A DNA stretch of 64,000 nucleotides from the NCBI RefSeq assembly GCF_000204195.1, contig NZ_AFBG01000021.1, forward strand, positions 186,001 to 250,000, given 5' to 3'. Below, in pieces: positions 24,455 through 34,040 of this stretch (position 1 is the first letter of the stretch; every line of letters begins with the position of its first letter). A program made the translations under genes and the position numbers. The stretch is from Acidovorax radicis N35 (GTDB lineage Bacteria; Pseudomonadota; Gammaproteobacteria; Burkholderiales; Burkholderiaceae_C). The notes under the pieces were generated by a model. It worked only from the letters and a program-made list of their open reading frames with translations. It was not told where the DNA came from and searched no databases.

Positions 24455-27400
24455 TCATCCCGCTGGCGGCGGTGTCGCAGGCAACTCGGCTGCCGGAGCA
24501 TGGTGCGCCCCACGCAGCCGCCGGAGGGTCCGGCCGAACCACTGCCCCAAGTCGTCCACCCCGGTGAACACGGCCGGGATGACCAGCAGGCTCAGCAGCG
24601 TCGAGGTGATCAGGCCACCGATCACGGCCACCGCCATCGGCGAACGGAAGCTCGCGTCCGCAGCGCCGATGCCCAGCGCAATGGGCAGCATGCCCGCGCC
24701 CATGGCCAGCGTGGTCATGATGATGGGGCGCGCACGCTTGTGGCACGCGTCGATCAGCGCCTCAAAGCGCGTCATGCCGTGCTCGCGCCGCGCGAGGATG
24801 GCGTACTCGACCAGCAGGATGGAGTTCTTGGTGGCGATGCCCATGAGCATGATCAGCCCGATGAGCGAGGGCATCGAGAAGCTCTTTTGCGCGATCAAGA
24901 GGCCCACGAACGCGCCGCCCAGCGACAGCGGCAGCGCCGCCAGAATTGTCACCGGGTGCAGGAAGTCCTTGAACAGCAGCACCAGCACAATGTAGATGCA
25001 CAGCACGCCGGTGAGCATGGCCAGGCCGAAGCTGGCGAACAGCTCGCCCATCATCTCGGCGTCGCCGATGGTGATCTGGCGCACGCCGGGCGGCAGGTTC
25101 TTGATGGAGGGAAGCGCCTCCACGGCCTTGGTCACGTCGCCCAGCGGCTGGCCCGACAGCTCGATCTCGAAGTTCACGTTGCGCGCGCGGTCGTAGCGGT
25201 CCACCACGGCCGGGCCGCCGCTGAACTCCAGCGTGGCCACCTGGCCGAGCATCACCGGGCCCTTGCTGCCGGGCACGGCCAGGCGCTCGAGCAGCGACAG
25301 GTCCTGGCGCGCGTCGTCCCGCAGCTTGACCACGATGGGCACCTGGCGCGATGCCAGGTTGAGCTTGGGCAGCGACACGTCGTAGTCGCCCACGGTGGCG
25401 ATGCGCAGGGTCTCGGCGATGGCGCTGCTGGTCACGCCCAGGTCGGCGGCGCGCGCGAAGTCGGGGCGCACCGCGATCTCGGAGCGCACTAGGCTGGCCG
25501 TGGACGAGATGCTGCCCAGGCCCGGAATGGTGCGCAGGTCCTTCTCGACCGCCAGGGCCGCCGTGGTCAGCGCCTGCGGGTCGTCGCCCGAGAGCACCAG
25601 CACGTACTTCTCGCCCGAGCCGCCCAGGCCCACTTTGCTGCGCACGCCCGGCAGGGTCTCCAGCGCGGCGCGGATGTGGTTCTCGATGCCCTGCTTGCGC
25701 GGCCGGTCGCCGCGCTCGGCCAGCAGGATGGTGAGCGTGGCCTTGCGCGTCTCGGCCCCGGCGCCGCCCATGAAGGGGTCGGCCCCCGCCGAGCCGCCGC
25801 CGATGGTGGTGTAGACGCTTTTGACATGCTCGACCTTGGCGATGCGCTCGCGCGCGTCTTCGGACACGGCGCGGGTCTGCGCCAGCGTGGCGCCGGGCGG
25901 CAGCTCCAGGTACACCTGGGTCTGCGAGTTGTCATCCGGCGGGATGAAGCCCGTGGGCAGCAGCGGGATCAGCGCCAGCGAGCCGATGAAGAACGCGCCG
26001 GTGGCGATGAAGGTGATCCAGCGGTGTTTGACGCACCATGCCGCCCAGCGCAGGTACACCGTCATCCAGCGCGGGTCTTTGTGATCGTCCACGATGGGTT
26101 TGAGGATGTAAGCAGCCATCATGGGCGTGAGCACGCGCGCCACCACCAGGCTGGCAAACACCGCCAGTGATGCCGTCCAGCCGAACTGCTTGAAAAACTT
26201 GCCCGCAATGCCGCTCATGAACGCGGTGGGCAGGAACACCGCGATCAGCGTGAAAGTGGTGGCCACCACGGCCAGGCCAATTTCGTCGGCCGCTTCCATG
26301 GCCGCCTGGTAAGGCGTCTTCCCCATGCGCAGGTGGCGCACGATGTTCTCGACCTCCACGATGGCGTCGTCCACCAGGATGCCTACCACCAGCGACATCG
26401 CCAGCAGCGTGATCACGTTGATGGAAAAGCCCAGCAGGTGCATGCCGATGAACGCCGGAATCACCGACAGGGGCAGCGCCACCGCCGACACGAACGTGGC
26501 ACGCCAGTCGCGCAAAAAGAGCCATACCACCAGCACGGCCAGCAGCGCGCCTTCATACAGCAGGTGCATGGAGCCGTCGTATTCCTCCTGCACCGGCTGC
26601 ACGAAATTGAAGGCCTCGGTGATTTCCAGGTCCGGATGCTGCGCACGCATCTCCTTGAGCGCCGCCTGCACGGCACCGCCCACCTCGATCTCGCTCGCAC
26701 CCTTGCTGCGCGCCACCTCGAAGCCCACCACGGGCTTGCCGTTGAGCAGGGCCAGCGCGCGCGGCTCGGCAATCGTGTCCGACACCGTGGCCATTTGATC
26801 GAGCCGCACATGGCGGCCGTCCGACAGCGACAGCGTGAGGTTGGCCAGCTCCTGCGCCGACTGCACCGTGGCCAGCGTGCGCACGGGCTGTTCGCTCCCG
26901 CCCAGGTCGGTACGACCGCCCGCGCTCTCGGTCTGCACCAGGCGCAGCTGGCGCGACACATCGGCCGCCGAGGCGTTGAGGGCCTGCAGTTTGACCGGGT
27001 CCAGCGACACATGCACCTGCCGGTCCACGCCGCCCACGCGGTTGACCGCGCCCACACCCCGCACCGTGAGTAACTTCTTGGCCACGGCGTCGTCCACAAA
27101 CCAGGACAACGCCTCGTTGTCCATGCGGGTCGAGGCGATCGTGAAGGCCAGCACAGGCTGCGCAGCCAGGTCCATCTTGGTCACGATGGGGTCGCGCACG
27201 TCGCCCGGCAGGTCGCCGCGCACGCGTGCCACGGCGGAGCGCACGTCATCGAGCGCCTCCTGCGTGGGTTTTTCGAGCCGGAACTCGGCCGTGATGGTGG
27301 CGCCGCCGTCCTGCACCTTGGTGTAGATGTGCTTCAAGTCCTGCAGCGTGGCGATGCTGTTTTCGATCTTGCGCGCCACATCGTTTTCAAGCTGCGCGGG

Positions 27401-27565
27401 CGAGGCGCCCGGCAGCGCCACGGTCACGGAGATCGTGGGCAGGTCGATGTCCGGGAAGTTCTGCACCTTCATGGCGTTGAAGGACAGCAGGCCGCCGAAG
27501 GTCAGCAGCACAAACAGCATCAAGGCCGGTATCGGGTTCTTGATGGACCAGGTGGATACATTCAT
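24455..27565 (-). CDS. RND multidrug efflux pump, inner-membrane subunit (HAE1 family)
   Basis: 1036 residues, the standard length. It has twelve membrane helices with two large periplasmic loops. The proton-relay motif GILVDDAIVEVENI is intact in helix 4, as are PLSVIPAFIGMHLLGFSINV and, in the second half, MLMGIATKNSILLVEYA. It forms a tripartite pump with the adaptor and outer-membrane channel encoded upstream in the same operon. AAGGAGC lies 7 bases before the ATG and directly abuts the repeat copy that ends the adaptor gene. Substrate range is not predictable from sequence. Confidence 0.95.
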   Translation of the reverse strand: MNVSTWSIKNPIPALMLFVLLTFGGLLSFNAMKVQNFPDIDLPTISVTVALPGASPAQLENDVARKIENSIATLQDLKHIYTKVQDGGATITAEFRLEKPTQEALDDVRSAVARVRGDLPGDVRDPIVTKMDLAAQPVLAFTIASTRMDNEALSWFVDDAVAKKLLTVRGVGAVNRVGGVDRQVHVSLDPVKLQALNASAADVSRQLRLVQTESAGGRTDLGGSEQPVRTLATVQSAQELANLTLSLSDGRHVRLDQMATVSDTIAEPRALALLNGKPVVGFEVARSKGASEIEVGGAVQAALKEMRAQHPDLEITEAFNFVQPVQEEYDGSMHLLYEGALLAVLVVWLFLRDWRATFVSAVALPLSVIPAFIGMHLLGFSINVITLLAMSLVVGILVDDAIVEVENIVRHLRMGKTPYQAAMEAADEIGLAVVATTFTLIAVFLPTAFMSGIAGKFFKQFGWTASLAVFASLVVARVLTPMMAAYILKPIVDDHKDPRWMTVYLRWAAWCVKHRWITFIATGAFFIGSLALIPLLPTGFIPPDDNSQTQVYLELPPGATLAQTRAVSEDARERIAKVEHVKSVYTTIGGGSAGADPFMGGAGAETRKATLTILLAERGDRPRKQGIENHIRAALETLPGVRSKVGLGGSGEKYVLVLSGDDPQALTTAALAVEKDLRTIPGLGSISSTASLVRSEIAVRPDFARAADLGVTSSAIAETLRIATVGDYDVSLPKLNLASRQVPIVVKLRDDARQDLSLLERLAVPGSKGPVMLGQVATLEFSGGPAVVDRYDRARNVNFEIELSGQPLGDVTKAVEALPSIKNLPPGVRQITIGDAEMMGELFASFGLAMLTGVLCIYIVLVLLFKDFLHPVTILAALPLSLGGAFVGLLIAQKSFSMPSLIGLIMLMGIATKNSILLVEYAILARREHGMTRFEALIDACHKRARPIIMTTLAMGAGMLPIALGIGAADASFRSPMAVAVIGGLITSTLLSLLVIPAVFTGVDDLGQWFGRTLRRLRGAHHAPAAELPATPPPAG

Positions 27566-27577
27566 GTGGAATGCTCC

Positions 27578-28816
27578 TTAATTGATAGCTGCAAAAGATT
27601 TACCAACAAACGCTAGAGCCATTTTTTGCTTGAAAACTGGCGCCTCGGACGTGCTGCTGGGCGCTGGAACTGGCGCCGGCGTGTTCGCCACCCGCACCAG
27701 ATCGCCATCGTTCAAAAAGCCCGCGCCGCGCACCGCCACCGAAGCATTGGCGTCCAGGCCCGACAGCACCTCCACCCGGTCGGCCACACGCCGGCCGGTC
27801 TGCACCTTGCGCTGCTGCACGCGCTGCTCGGCACCCACCACAAACACGTACGAGAAACCATCGCGCACCACCAGTGCCTCTTGCGGCACGGTAAGCGCCT
27901 CGCTGGCACCCAACGCAAAGTCACCCCGCGCGAACATGCCCGCACGGAAATCACCGTTGAGTGGCAGATCGACATACACCAGCACATTGCGCGTCTGCGG
28001 GTCCACCGTGGGTGCCACCATGCGCACCGTACCTTCGGCCGTGGCGCCGCTGGCCGCCGTCACGCTGACCTTGGCGCCCGGCGCAATGCGGCGCAGCTCG
28101 GTGGACGTGACTTCGGCGCGCCATTCGAGGCGCCCTTTGCGCACCATGCGGAAGAGCTCGGTGCCTGCACCCACCACCGCGCCCACGGTGGCCGTGCGGG
28201 CCGAGATCACGCCACTGTCGGGCGCCACCACCTGCGTGTATTTCAGGCGCAGCTGCTGTGCGTTCAGCGTGGCCTTGGCCGCTTCCACGCGGGCCTGGGC
28301 GGTTTTCTCGGCCGTCGTGTACTGCTGGATCTGCTGCTGGCTCAACGCGCCCGTGGCCTGCAACGAGCGGGCCCGGTCGGCATTGGCGGCGGCTTCGGCC
28401 GCATTGGCCTGGGCTTCGAGCAGGCTGGCGCGCATCTGCGCCACGTCGGCCTGCACCGTTTCGGCCGAGAAGGTGGCGAGCACCTGGCCCGCCTGGACCA
28501 CGTCACCCACATTCACCCGCACATCGGTCAGGCGCAGTCCATTGCTTTCGGCGCCGATGCTGGCTTCCTGCCAGGCAGCGACGTTGCCGTTGGCCGCCAG
28601 GCGCAGGGGCACGGAGGTGCGCTGCGGCTGGGCCGTGCTTACCGTGAGTGCGGGGCGCGATTGGTTCGCCTTGGGTTCATCGGCCGCGCGCGACGCGCCC
28701 GAGAAAACCAGGGCACCTCCCGCGGCCAGCACACAGGCGGCGATCACGGCGAAGGCCGTGGGAGAGAACTTGAAGGAAGAGAAATTTTGCATTTGCTTTC
28801 GTCCTGAAGAATTCAT
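27578..28816 (-). CDS. RND efflux periplasmic adaptor (membrane fusion protein)
   Basis: 412 residues. The N-terminal hydrophobic segment (FAVIAACVLAAGGALVFSGA) is a signal or anchor. It is followed by the lipoyl/coiled-coil hairpin (IGAESNGLRLTDVRVNVGDV, MRASLLEAQANAAEAAANAD), and the beta-barrel and membrane-proximal parts (VVAPDSGVISARTATVGAVV, VDPQTRNVLVYVDLPLNGDF). It lies 12 bp before the pump gene. The last 17 residues (KQKMALAFVGKSFAAIN) and stop codon are encoded by a family-A repeat copy, so the C-terminus appears to have been extended or replaced by repeat insertion. A second ATG at 28792 is possible. Confidence 0.92.
   Translation of the reverse strand: MNSSGRKQMQNFSSFKFSPTAFAVIAACVLAAGGALVFSGASRAADEPKANQSRPALTVSTAQPQRTSVPLRLAANGNVAAWQEASIGAESNGLRLTDVRVNVGDVVQAGQVLATFSAETVQADVAQMRASLLEAQANAAEAAANADRARSLQATGALSQQQIQQYTTAEKTAQARVEAAKATLNAQQLRLKYTQVVAPDSGVISARTATVGAVVGAGTELFRMVRKGRLEWRAEVTSTELRRIAPGAKVSVTAASGATAEGTVRMVAPTVDPQTRNVLVYVDLPLNGDFRAGMFARGDFALGASEALTVPQEALVVRDGFSYVFVVGAEQRVQQRKVQTGRRVADRVEVLSGLDANASVAVRGAGFLNDGDLVRVANTPAPVPAPSSTSEAPVFKQKMALAFVGKSFAAIN
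27581..27630 (-). repeat. Comamonadaceae hairpin repeat, copy 5, forming the adaptor C-terminus
   Basis: On the minus strand AAAAAATGGCTCTAGCGTTT, a TGTTGGT loop, and AAATCTTTTGCAGCTATCAA match the family-A layout. The TAA stop of the adaptor gene lies at the edge of the element. Confidence 0.75.
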
Positions 28817-28879
28817 ATCAGCTTTCCACAGCGCTACGCGCCACCCGCACGGGATGAAACTGGCGCGGCCCAGGCCCGT

Positions 28880-28980
28880 GCCCCCGTGCAAGGGCCGCCC
28901 CGCCGCACCGGGGGCGTCCCCCTCCCGACTCGCGCAGCGGGTCGAGAGAGGGGGAAGGCGCGAAGCGACTCAGGGGGTGT
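28880..28980 (-). repeat. GC-rich intergenic repeat, family B, copy 1
   Basis: On the minus strand it begins CACCCCCTGAGTCGCTTCGC, then CTTCCCCCTCTCTCG and GGGAGGGGGACGCCCCCGG, ending GGGGCGGCCCTTGC. The same string of blocks recurs on the plus strand at about 39018 and 56625. It fills the space between the outer-membrane channel and adaptor genes. Confidence 0.75.
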
Positions 28981-28981
28981 T

Positions 28982-30367
28982 TCACTCTTTCCAGCCACCG
29001 CCTGCAGCGCGGTACAGCGAAACCCAGGCGGCCTGGCGTTCGTGCTGCAGCGCGATCAGCGCGTTCTCGGCCGCCAGGGACGTGCGCCGGGCGTCTTCCA
29101 GCTCCACCAGGCTCGCCAGCCCGCCGCGCCAGCGCGCCTCCGTGGCATCGAACGAGGTGCGGTAGCCTGCCGCCGCCACCCGCGCACTGGTATTGCGTTC
29201 GGCCGTGCTCTGCAGCCGCACCAGCGCCTGCTCGACCTCGCTCACGGCCTGACGCACCTTGGCGCGGTAGAGCGCAGCGGCCTCGTCGTAGCGCGCCTGG
29301 GCCGCATCCACCTGCGCGCCGCGCCGGCCGCCGTCGAACAGCGGCACACTCAACGCCAGCGGACCGATGGTCCAGGTGTTCAGGTCGGTCGTCACGCCAC
29401 CGCTGCGCACCCAGGCCGTGCCCACCGAGCCGCTGAGCGACAGGCGTGGGTAACGCTGGGCCTGTGCACTGCCCACTTCGGCGCTGGCTGCAGCGACTTC
29501 GCGCTCGGCGTTATACACATCGGGGCGCTGGGCCAGCACTTGGGCAGGCAGGGCGGCAATGGTGAACAGGGTGTCGGGCGCGGCGGATGCCGGTGTGGAC
29601 AGGCGTGCGCGCAACGCAGGCTCTTCCCACCCGGTCAGCGCTACCATGGTCTTGACTTCGACATCGCATTGCATGCGCTGCTGCGATGCGCGCGCCTGCG
29701 CTTCGGCGGCGCTGGCGCGCGCCAGGGCGGCGGTGGCGGGCGCCGTGAAACCGGCACGTTCGCTGAGGTCGGACAGCCGCGAGGTTTCTCCGCGCGACTG
29801 CGCATCGCGCTCGGCCACCTGCAGCTGCGCCAGACAGGTGCGCAGGCTGCTCGTCTGCTGCGCCACCTCGGCGGCCACGCTCACGCGGGCCTCATGCCAC
29901 AGCGCCTGGGCGCCCGCCAGGCGCTGGTCGGCCGCCGTCTTGGTGGCCCGGTTGGCGCCGAAGAGGTCGATCTCCCAGCTCGCTTGCAGCCCGGCCTGCG
30001 CAGTGGTGGCGATGCCCGCGAGCTGCTCGTTGAAACCCCGGCTGGCGCTGGCCTGTGCATCGAGCGACGGCAGCAGCGCGGCACGGCTGGCCACTTGCGT
30101 GGCACGCGCCTGCGCAATGCGGGACTGGGCCTGCGCCACGCCGGGGCTGATGGCTTGCGCGGCATCGATGAGCTCGACGAGCAGTGGATCGCCCAGCTGC
30201 GTCCACCACCGGGTCAGATCCCCCAGCGAACCCTGGTGCGGCAAGGGCGCCTGCCACGCCACAGGCGGCGTTGTGGGCACCTGGGCGGGGGGCGCCGTGA
30301 CGGCACAGGCGCCCAGGGCCAGGGGCAGGCAGGCGGCCCAGAAGAATCGGGTCTTGCTCAAAGTCAT
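28982..30367 (-). CDS. Outer-membrane efflux channel lipoprotein (NodT/OprM family)
   Basis: 461 residues with lipobox LGAC in a short signal peptide (FFWAACLPLALGACAV). Two repeats of the TolC-type helical hairpin are visible: PGVAQAQSRIAQARATQVAS with ASWEIDLFGANRATK in the first half, and PDVYNAEREVAAASAEVGSA with LALSVPLFDGGRR in the second. This is the exit duct of the tripartite pump. The start overlaps the upstream TetR gene by 4 bp, and the order regulator-channel-adaptor-pump is preserved with the family-B repeat between channel and adaptor. Confidence 0.94.
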   Translation of the reverse strand: MTLSKTRFFWAACLPLALGACAVTAPPAQVPTTPPVAWQAPLPHQGSLGDLTRWWTQLGDPLLVELIDAAQAISPGVAQAQSRIAQARATQVASRAALLPSLDAQASASRGFNEQLAGIATTAQAGLQASWEIDLFGANRATKTAADQRLAGAQALWHEARVSVAAEVAQQTSSLRTCLAQLQVAERDAQSRGETSRLSDLSERAGFTAPATAALARASAAEAQARASQQRMQCDVEVKTMVALTGWEEPALRARLSTPASAAPDTLFTIAALPAQVLAQRPDVYNAEREVAAASAEVGSAQAQRYPRLSLSGSVGTAWVRSGGVTTDLNTWTIGPLALSVPLFDGGRRGAQVDAAQARYDEAAALYRAKVRQAVSEVEQALVRLQSTAERNTSARVAAAGYRTSFDATEARWRGGLASLVELEDARRTSLAAENALIALQHERQAAWVSLYRAAGGGWKE

Positions 30368-31089
30368 GCGTTGGATTCCTTGTGCGAATTCCGTGAAGTG
30401 CGGCGCGAGGGCTGTTGTGCAGCCTGCCGCCGGGCGATCTCACCCTGCACCATGCTCAGGGCGTAACCCGTCAGTCGGTCCACCCACGCATCCACAGCCC
30501 CAGACCCCGCCAGCTGCGGTGCAATAACTTGCAGCGGGTCGCGCTGGGTCCACATCTGCATGACCAGCCCGGCCAGTGAGAAGGCGAGGCGGTGCATGTC
30601 GTCGTCCGCTGCGGCCACGCCCATGTGGCGGCACAGCACCTGGACCAGCGCCAGATGGGGGGCCCGGCACTCGCGCTCAATGAGCTCGGGCCACACATGG
30701 GTCGGGTCCAGCAGCTCGCGCACATGCAGGCGCAGCGACTGGGTCACGAGGTCATCGTGCTTGAGCGGCTCCAGAAACCCACCGAAGTAGGAGGCCAGCG
30801 CCTGCTGCAGGGTCAGCGCAGGGTCAGCAAACACCGGGATGAGATCGCTGCCGCTGCCAAAAGGCTCGTAGAACGTGGCCGTGTAGAGGCGTGCCTTGTC
30901 GCCAAAGTGGTAGGCGATCGCCGCCACGTTGGTGCCTGCCGCTTCCGCAATGGCACGCACCGAGGTCTGCGCAAAGCCCCGCTCGGAAAACAGCTGCAGT
31001 GCGGCGTGCAGCAAACGCACACGCGTATCCTCGCCATCACTGCGGGCGGTGCGCTGGGCTGCGGGAATGAAATGGGCGCCAAAACTCAT
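30364..31089 (-). CDS. TetR family repressor of the efflux operon (CerR/CecR-like)
   Basis: 241 residues. The helix-turn-helix is LLHAALQLFSERGFAQTSVR with GTNVAAIAYHFGDKARLYTA; the C-terminal domain has LRLHVRELLDPTHVWPELIE, typical of the DUF1956 class that includes E. coli CecR (YbiH), itself next to an export system. It is the first gene of the operon and overlaps the channel gene by 4 bp. A perfect 22-bp palindrome lies 20 bp before its start, so it very likely represses its own operon. Confidence 0.9.
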   Translation of the reverse strand: MSFGAHFIPAAQRTARSDGEDTRVRLLHAALQLFSERGFAQTSVRAIAEAAGTNVAAIAYHFGDKARLYTATFYEPFGSGSDLIPVFADPALTLQQALASYFGGFLEPLKHDDLVTQSLRLHVRELLDPTHVWPELIERECRAPHLALVQVLCRHMGVAAADDDMHRLAFSLAGLVMQMWTQRDPLQVIAPQLAGSGAVDAWVDRLTGYALSMVQGEIARRQAAQQPSRRTSRNSHKESNA

Positions 31090-31109
31090 GGCACCGGATT
31101 AAACACCAG

Positions 31110-31131
31110 AATTCAAACAGTTGTTTGAATT
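31110..31131. promoter_or_regulatory. Perfect TetR-type operator of the efflux operon
   Basis: AATTCAAACA and TGTTTGAATT are exact mirror images separated by GT. The site lies 20 bp before the regulator's start codon, in an AT-rich stretch between two outward-facing genes' control regions. It has the length and central spacing of a TetR dimer site. Confidence 0.8.
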
Positions 31132-31194
31132 AGCGAAGCAATGCCGAAAAATCAGCCCGCAAAAATGCAACGAAACGTCACGCCCGGATGCAGA

Positions 31195-33951
31195 TCAAAC
31201 GAATACGGACCTCCACAAGGCCAGCACCGCATCGCGCTCGGCCTGCAGGGCCGGGGGCGTGACCTGGGTGGGCGCCTCGTCCAGGCGCGCCACGTGCTGC
31301 ACGCGCCGCAGCTCGCGGTAGGCATCCGCAGCGGCTACGCCCACACCCTGTGGCAACAGCCCCACCTGCTCGGCACGCTGCAGCAGCGCGATGTTGCCCA
31401 CATTGCCCACCAGCTCCGGGTGGTTCGCTGACTCCGAGAGCACCAGGTATTGCACGGCAAACTCCGCATCCACCATGCCGCCCGGGCTGTGTTTCACATC
31501 GAACTGCCCGGCGCGCGTAGGGTGCGCTGCGCGCACACGCTCACGCATGGCCACGATCTCCTCGCGCAGGGCGGCCGGATCGCGCTCAGAGGTGATCACG
31601 GCCTCGCGCACGGCATCAAAGCGCGCCTGCAAGGCTTCGCTGCCCATCACGAAACGCGCGCGTGTCATGGCCTGGTGTTCCCAGGTCCAGGCCGTGTTGC
31701 TGCCCCGGCGCTGCTGGTAGTTGGCGTAGGCCTCAAAGCTCGTGACCAGCAGGCCCGAACTGCCATTGGGCCGCAGCGCAGTGTCGATTTCGTACAGGTC
31801 GCCCTCGCCCGTCTTCACGGTGAGCCAGTTGATGAGCTTGCGCACAAAAGCGGCGTAGACCTCGGGGGCGCGCTCATCGTCGTCGTCGAACACAAAGACG
31901 ATGTCCAGGTCGCTGCCGTAGCCCAGCTCCTTGCCGCCCAGCTTGCCGTAGCCAATGATGGCGAACTGCGGACTCTCGCGGTGGCGCGTCTTGAGCCGGC
32001 TCCAGCACCACTGGGCCGTGATGCGCAGCACGCTGTCGGCCAGGGCGGACAGGTCATCCGCCACCTGCTCGACGGTGATGCGCCGCTCCACGTCGCGCGC
32101 GAGGGTGCGGAAGGTTTCCGCGTGCTGGGCGCGGCGCAGCAGGTTGAGCAAGGTTTCGTCATCGTCCTCGCCCGTGGACTGCAGCGACGCGAGCCGCACG
32201 GCCAATTCGCGCTCAAAGTCCGCCACCACAAAGCGCTCGGCGAGCAGCGAATCTCCCACCAGTTCATCGATGACACCGGGGTGCTGCAGCAGGTAGCGGG
32301 CGGGCCATTTGGCCGCACCCAGCAGGTGCAGCAATTGCTCATGCACAGAGGGGCGCTCCAGCAGCAGTGCCAGATAGCTCTCGCGGCGCAGCAGCGGCTC
32401 CAGCCAGTTGGCCAGGCGCAGGGCGGCCTCTTCGGTGACGCGGCCTTCCTTGAGCCACTGCGCGGTGCGTTGCACCAACCGGAACAAGCGGGCGCGGGCT
32501 TCATCGCGCAGCCCCGCCACGCGCGGGTGGTTGCGCCATTCGGCCACGCGTTCGCGGAATCCGGGGGGCAACAGCTCCAGCAGGGTGTCGAATTCAGGGG
32601 GCGCGGCAGCCGCAGCGCGCGGGCCGCCACAGCCTCCGCCATTGCACTGCTTTTTGCCCGCGCCGCCCAGCAGCGTGTCAAATTCCTGGGCTACCAATTC
32701 GCGGTGCGCGTCCAGCTCGTGCAGAAAGGCGCAGCAGTCGGGATAGCCCAGGGTGTAGGCGATCCAGGCGAGGTCGTCGTCGCGTGTGGGGAGCACGTGG
32801 GTCTGCTGGTCGTCCAGGTACTGGATGCGGTGCTCCACCCGGCGCAAAAAGACATAGGCGCGCGCAAGGGCATCTGCCGTTTCCTGCGGCATGAGGCCTG
32901 CCTGGGCCAGGCGCGTGAGCGCGTCCAGCGTGGGCCGGCGACGCAGCTCGGGGAACTGACCGCCCCGCACCACCTGCAGCAGCTGCACCGTGAATTCGAT
33001 CTCGCGAATGCCGCCGCGCGATAGCTTGACGTCGTTGGCGCGCTCGGGGTGGCCCGCGCTGCGCTTGGCGGCATGGTCCCGGATCTGGCGGTGCAGGGAA
33101 CGCAGCGCATCAAACACGCTGTAGTCCAGGTAGCGGCGGAACACAAAGGGCAGCACGACGCCCCGCAGTGCCTGCACCTCGGGGCTGGCAATGCAATCAC
33201 GCGGTGCCACCACCCGGCTCTTGAGCCAGGCAAAACGTTCCCACTCGCGGCCATGCAACTGCAGGTATTCCTCCAGCGCCGACAACGAGACGGAAGGCGG
33301 GCCAGAGTTGCCATTGGGGCGCAGCGCCAGGTCCACACGGAACACAAATCCGTGCTCGGTGGTGTCCCCCACCAGGCTGTAAATGGATTTGACCGCCCGC
33401 GCGAAGTATTCGTGGTTGGAAATGCGACCGCGGCCATCGGCTGTGCCGACAGTCTCGCCATCGTGTTCATACACGTAGATCAAATCGATGTCGCTGGAGA
33501 CATTGAGCTCACGCGCGCCCAGCTTGCCCATGCCAATGATCCACAGCTGCACGGGCTGGCCATCGGGCCCGCGCGGCGCGCCGTGGCGTTCGTCCAGCTC
33601 CTGCCGCGCCTGGCGGCTGGCGCGGTCCAGCGCCAGCTCGGCCAGTTCGGTGACGGCGCGGGTGATGTCGGCGAGCGGCGCCTGCGCGTCGCAGTCCATC
33701 TGGATGAGCCGTTCCATGACAAGCTGGCGCAGCACACGCAAGGCCGTACCCGTGTCGCAACCGCGCGTGCGCAGCGCGTCATAGGCCTGTTCCATGGTGG
33801 CCATCACGGGAGCCCCGGGCGGCAACAGGGCCAGATCGCCGGCATAGCGGCGGTGCAGGCGCTGGTAGAAACGCGAATGCTCCGCCAGCGGGCCCTCGGG
33901 CCGGGGCTGGTGACAACGGGGATCAACGGGGGACGAAGACATGGCAGACAT
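31195..33951 (-). CDS. glnE: Bifunctional glutamine synthetase adenylyltransferase/adenylyl-removing enzyme
   Basis: 918 residues, the normal size. It holds two nucleotidyltransferase domains: the N-terminal deadenylylating one with IIGMGKLGARELNVSSDIDL and the C-terminal adenylylating one with IIGYGKLGGKELGYGSDLDI. Both have the Asp-x-Asp metal pair. It adjusts glutamine synthetase activity to nitrogen status together with PII. The inter-domain linker contains a Gly/Ala/Cys-rich insert (GGAGKKQCNGGGCGG, near 32610-32670) flanked by a repeated EFDTLL. The start is ambiguous between ATG at 33951 and 33942. It is divergent from yhdP. Confidence 0.96.
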   Translation of the reverse strand: MSAMSSSPVDPRCHQPRPEGPLAEHSRFYQRLHRRYAGDLALLPPGAPVMATMEQAYDALRTRGCDTGTALRVLRQLVMERLIQMDCDAQAPLADITRAVTELAELALDRASRQARQELDERHGAPRGPDGQPVQLWIIGMGKLGARELNVSSDIDLIYVYEHDGETVGTADGRGRISNHEYFARAVKSIYSLVGDTTEHGFVFRVDLALRPNGNSGPPSVSLSALEEYLQLHGREWERFAWLKSRVVAPRDCIASPEVQALRGVVLPFVFRRYLDYSVFDALRSLHRQIRDHAAKRSAGHPERANDVKLSRGGIREIEFTVQLLQVVRGGQFPELRRRPTLDALTRLAQAGLMPQETADALARAYVFLRRVEHRIQYLDDQQTHVLPTRDDDLAWIAYTLGYPDCCAFLHELDAHRELVAQEFDTLLGGAGKKQCNGGGCGGPRAAAAAPPEFDTLLELLPPGFRERVAEWRNHPRVAGLRDEARARLFRLVQRTAQWLKEGRVTEEAALRLANWLEPLLRRESYLALLLERPSVHEQLLHLLGAAKWPARYLLQHPGVIDELVGDSLLAERFVVADFERELAVRLASLQSTGEDDDETLLNLLRRAQHAETFRTLARDVERRITVEQVADDLSALADSVLRITAQWCWSRLKTRHRESPQFAIIGYGKLGGKELGYGSDLDIVFVFDDDDERAPEVYAAFVRKLINWLTVKTGEGDLYEIDTALRPNGSSGLLVTSFEAYANYQQRRGSNTAWTWEHQAMTRARFVMGSEALQARFDAVREAVITSERDPAALREEIVAMRERVRAAHPTRAGQFDVKHSPGGMVDAEFAVQYLVLSESANHPELVGNVGNIALLQRAEQVGLLPQGVGVAAADAYRELRRVQHVARLDEAPTQVTPPALQAERDAVLALWRSVFV

Positions 33952-34040
33952 GGCAAGGGGCCACATACATAAGGACACTGGTTTGTAGTGAACCCGCGCT
34001 AAGCCTGCGGGTCATAATTCCTGCCACATTCAATCCCAAC

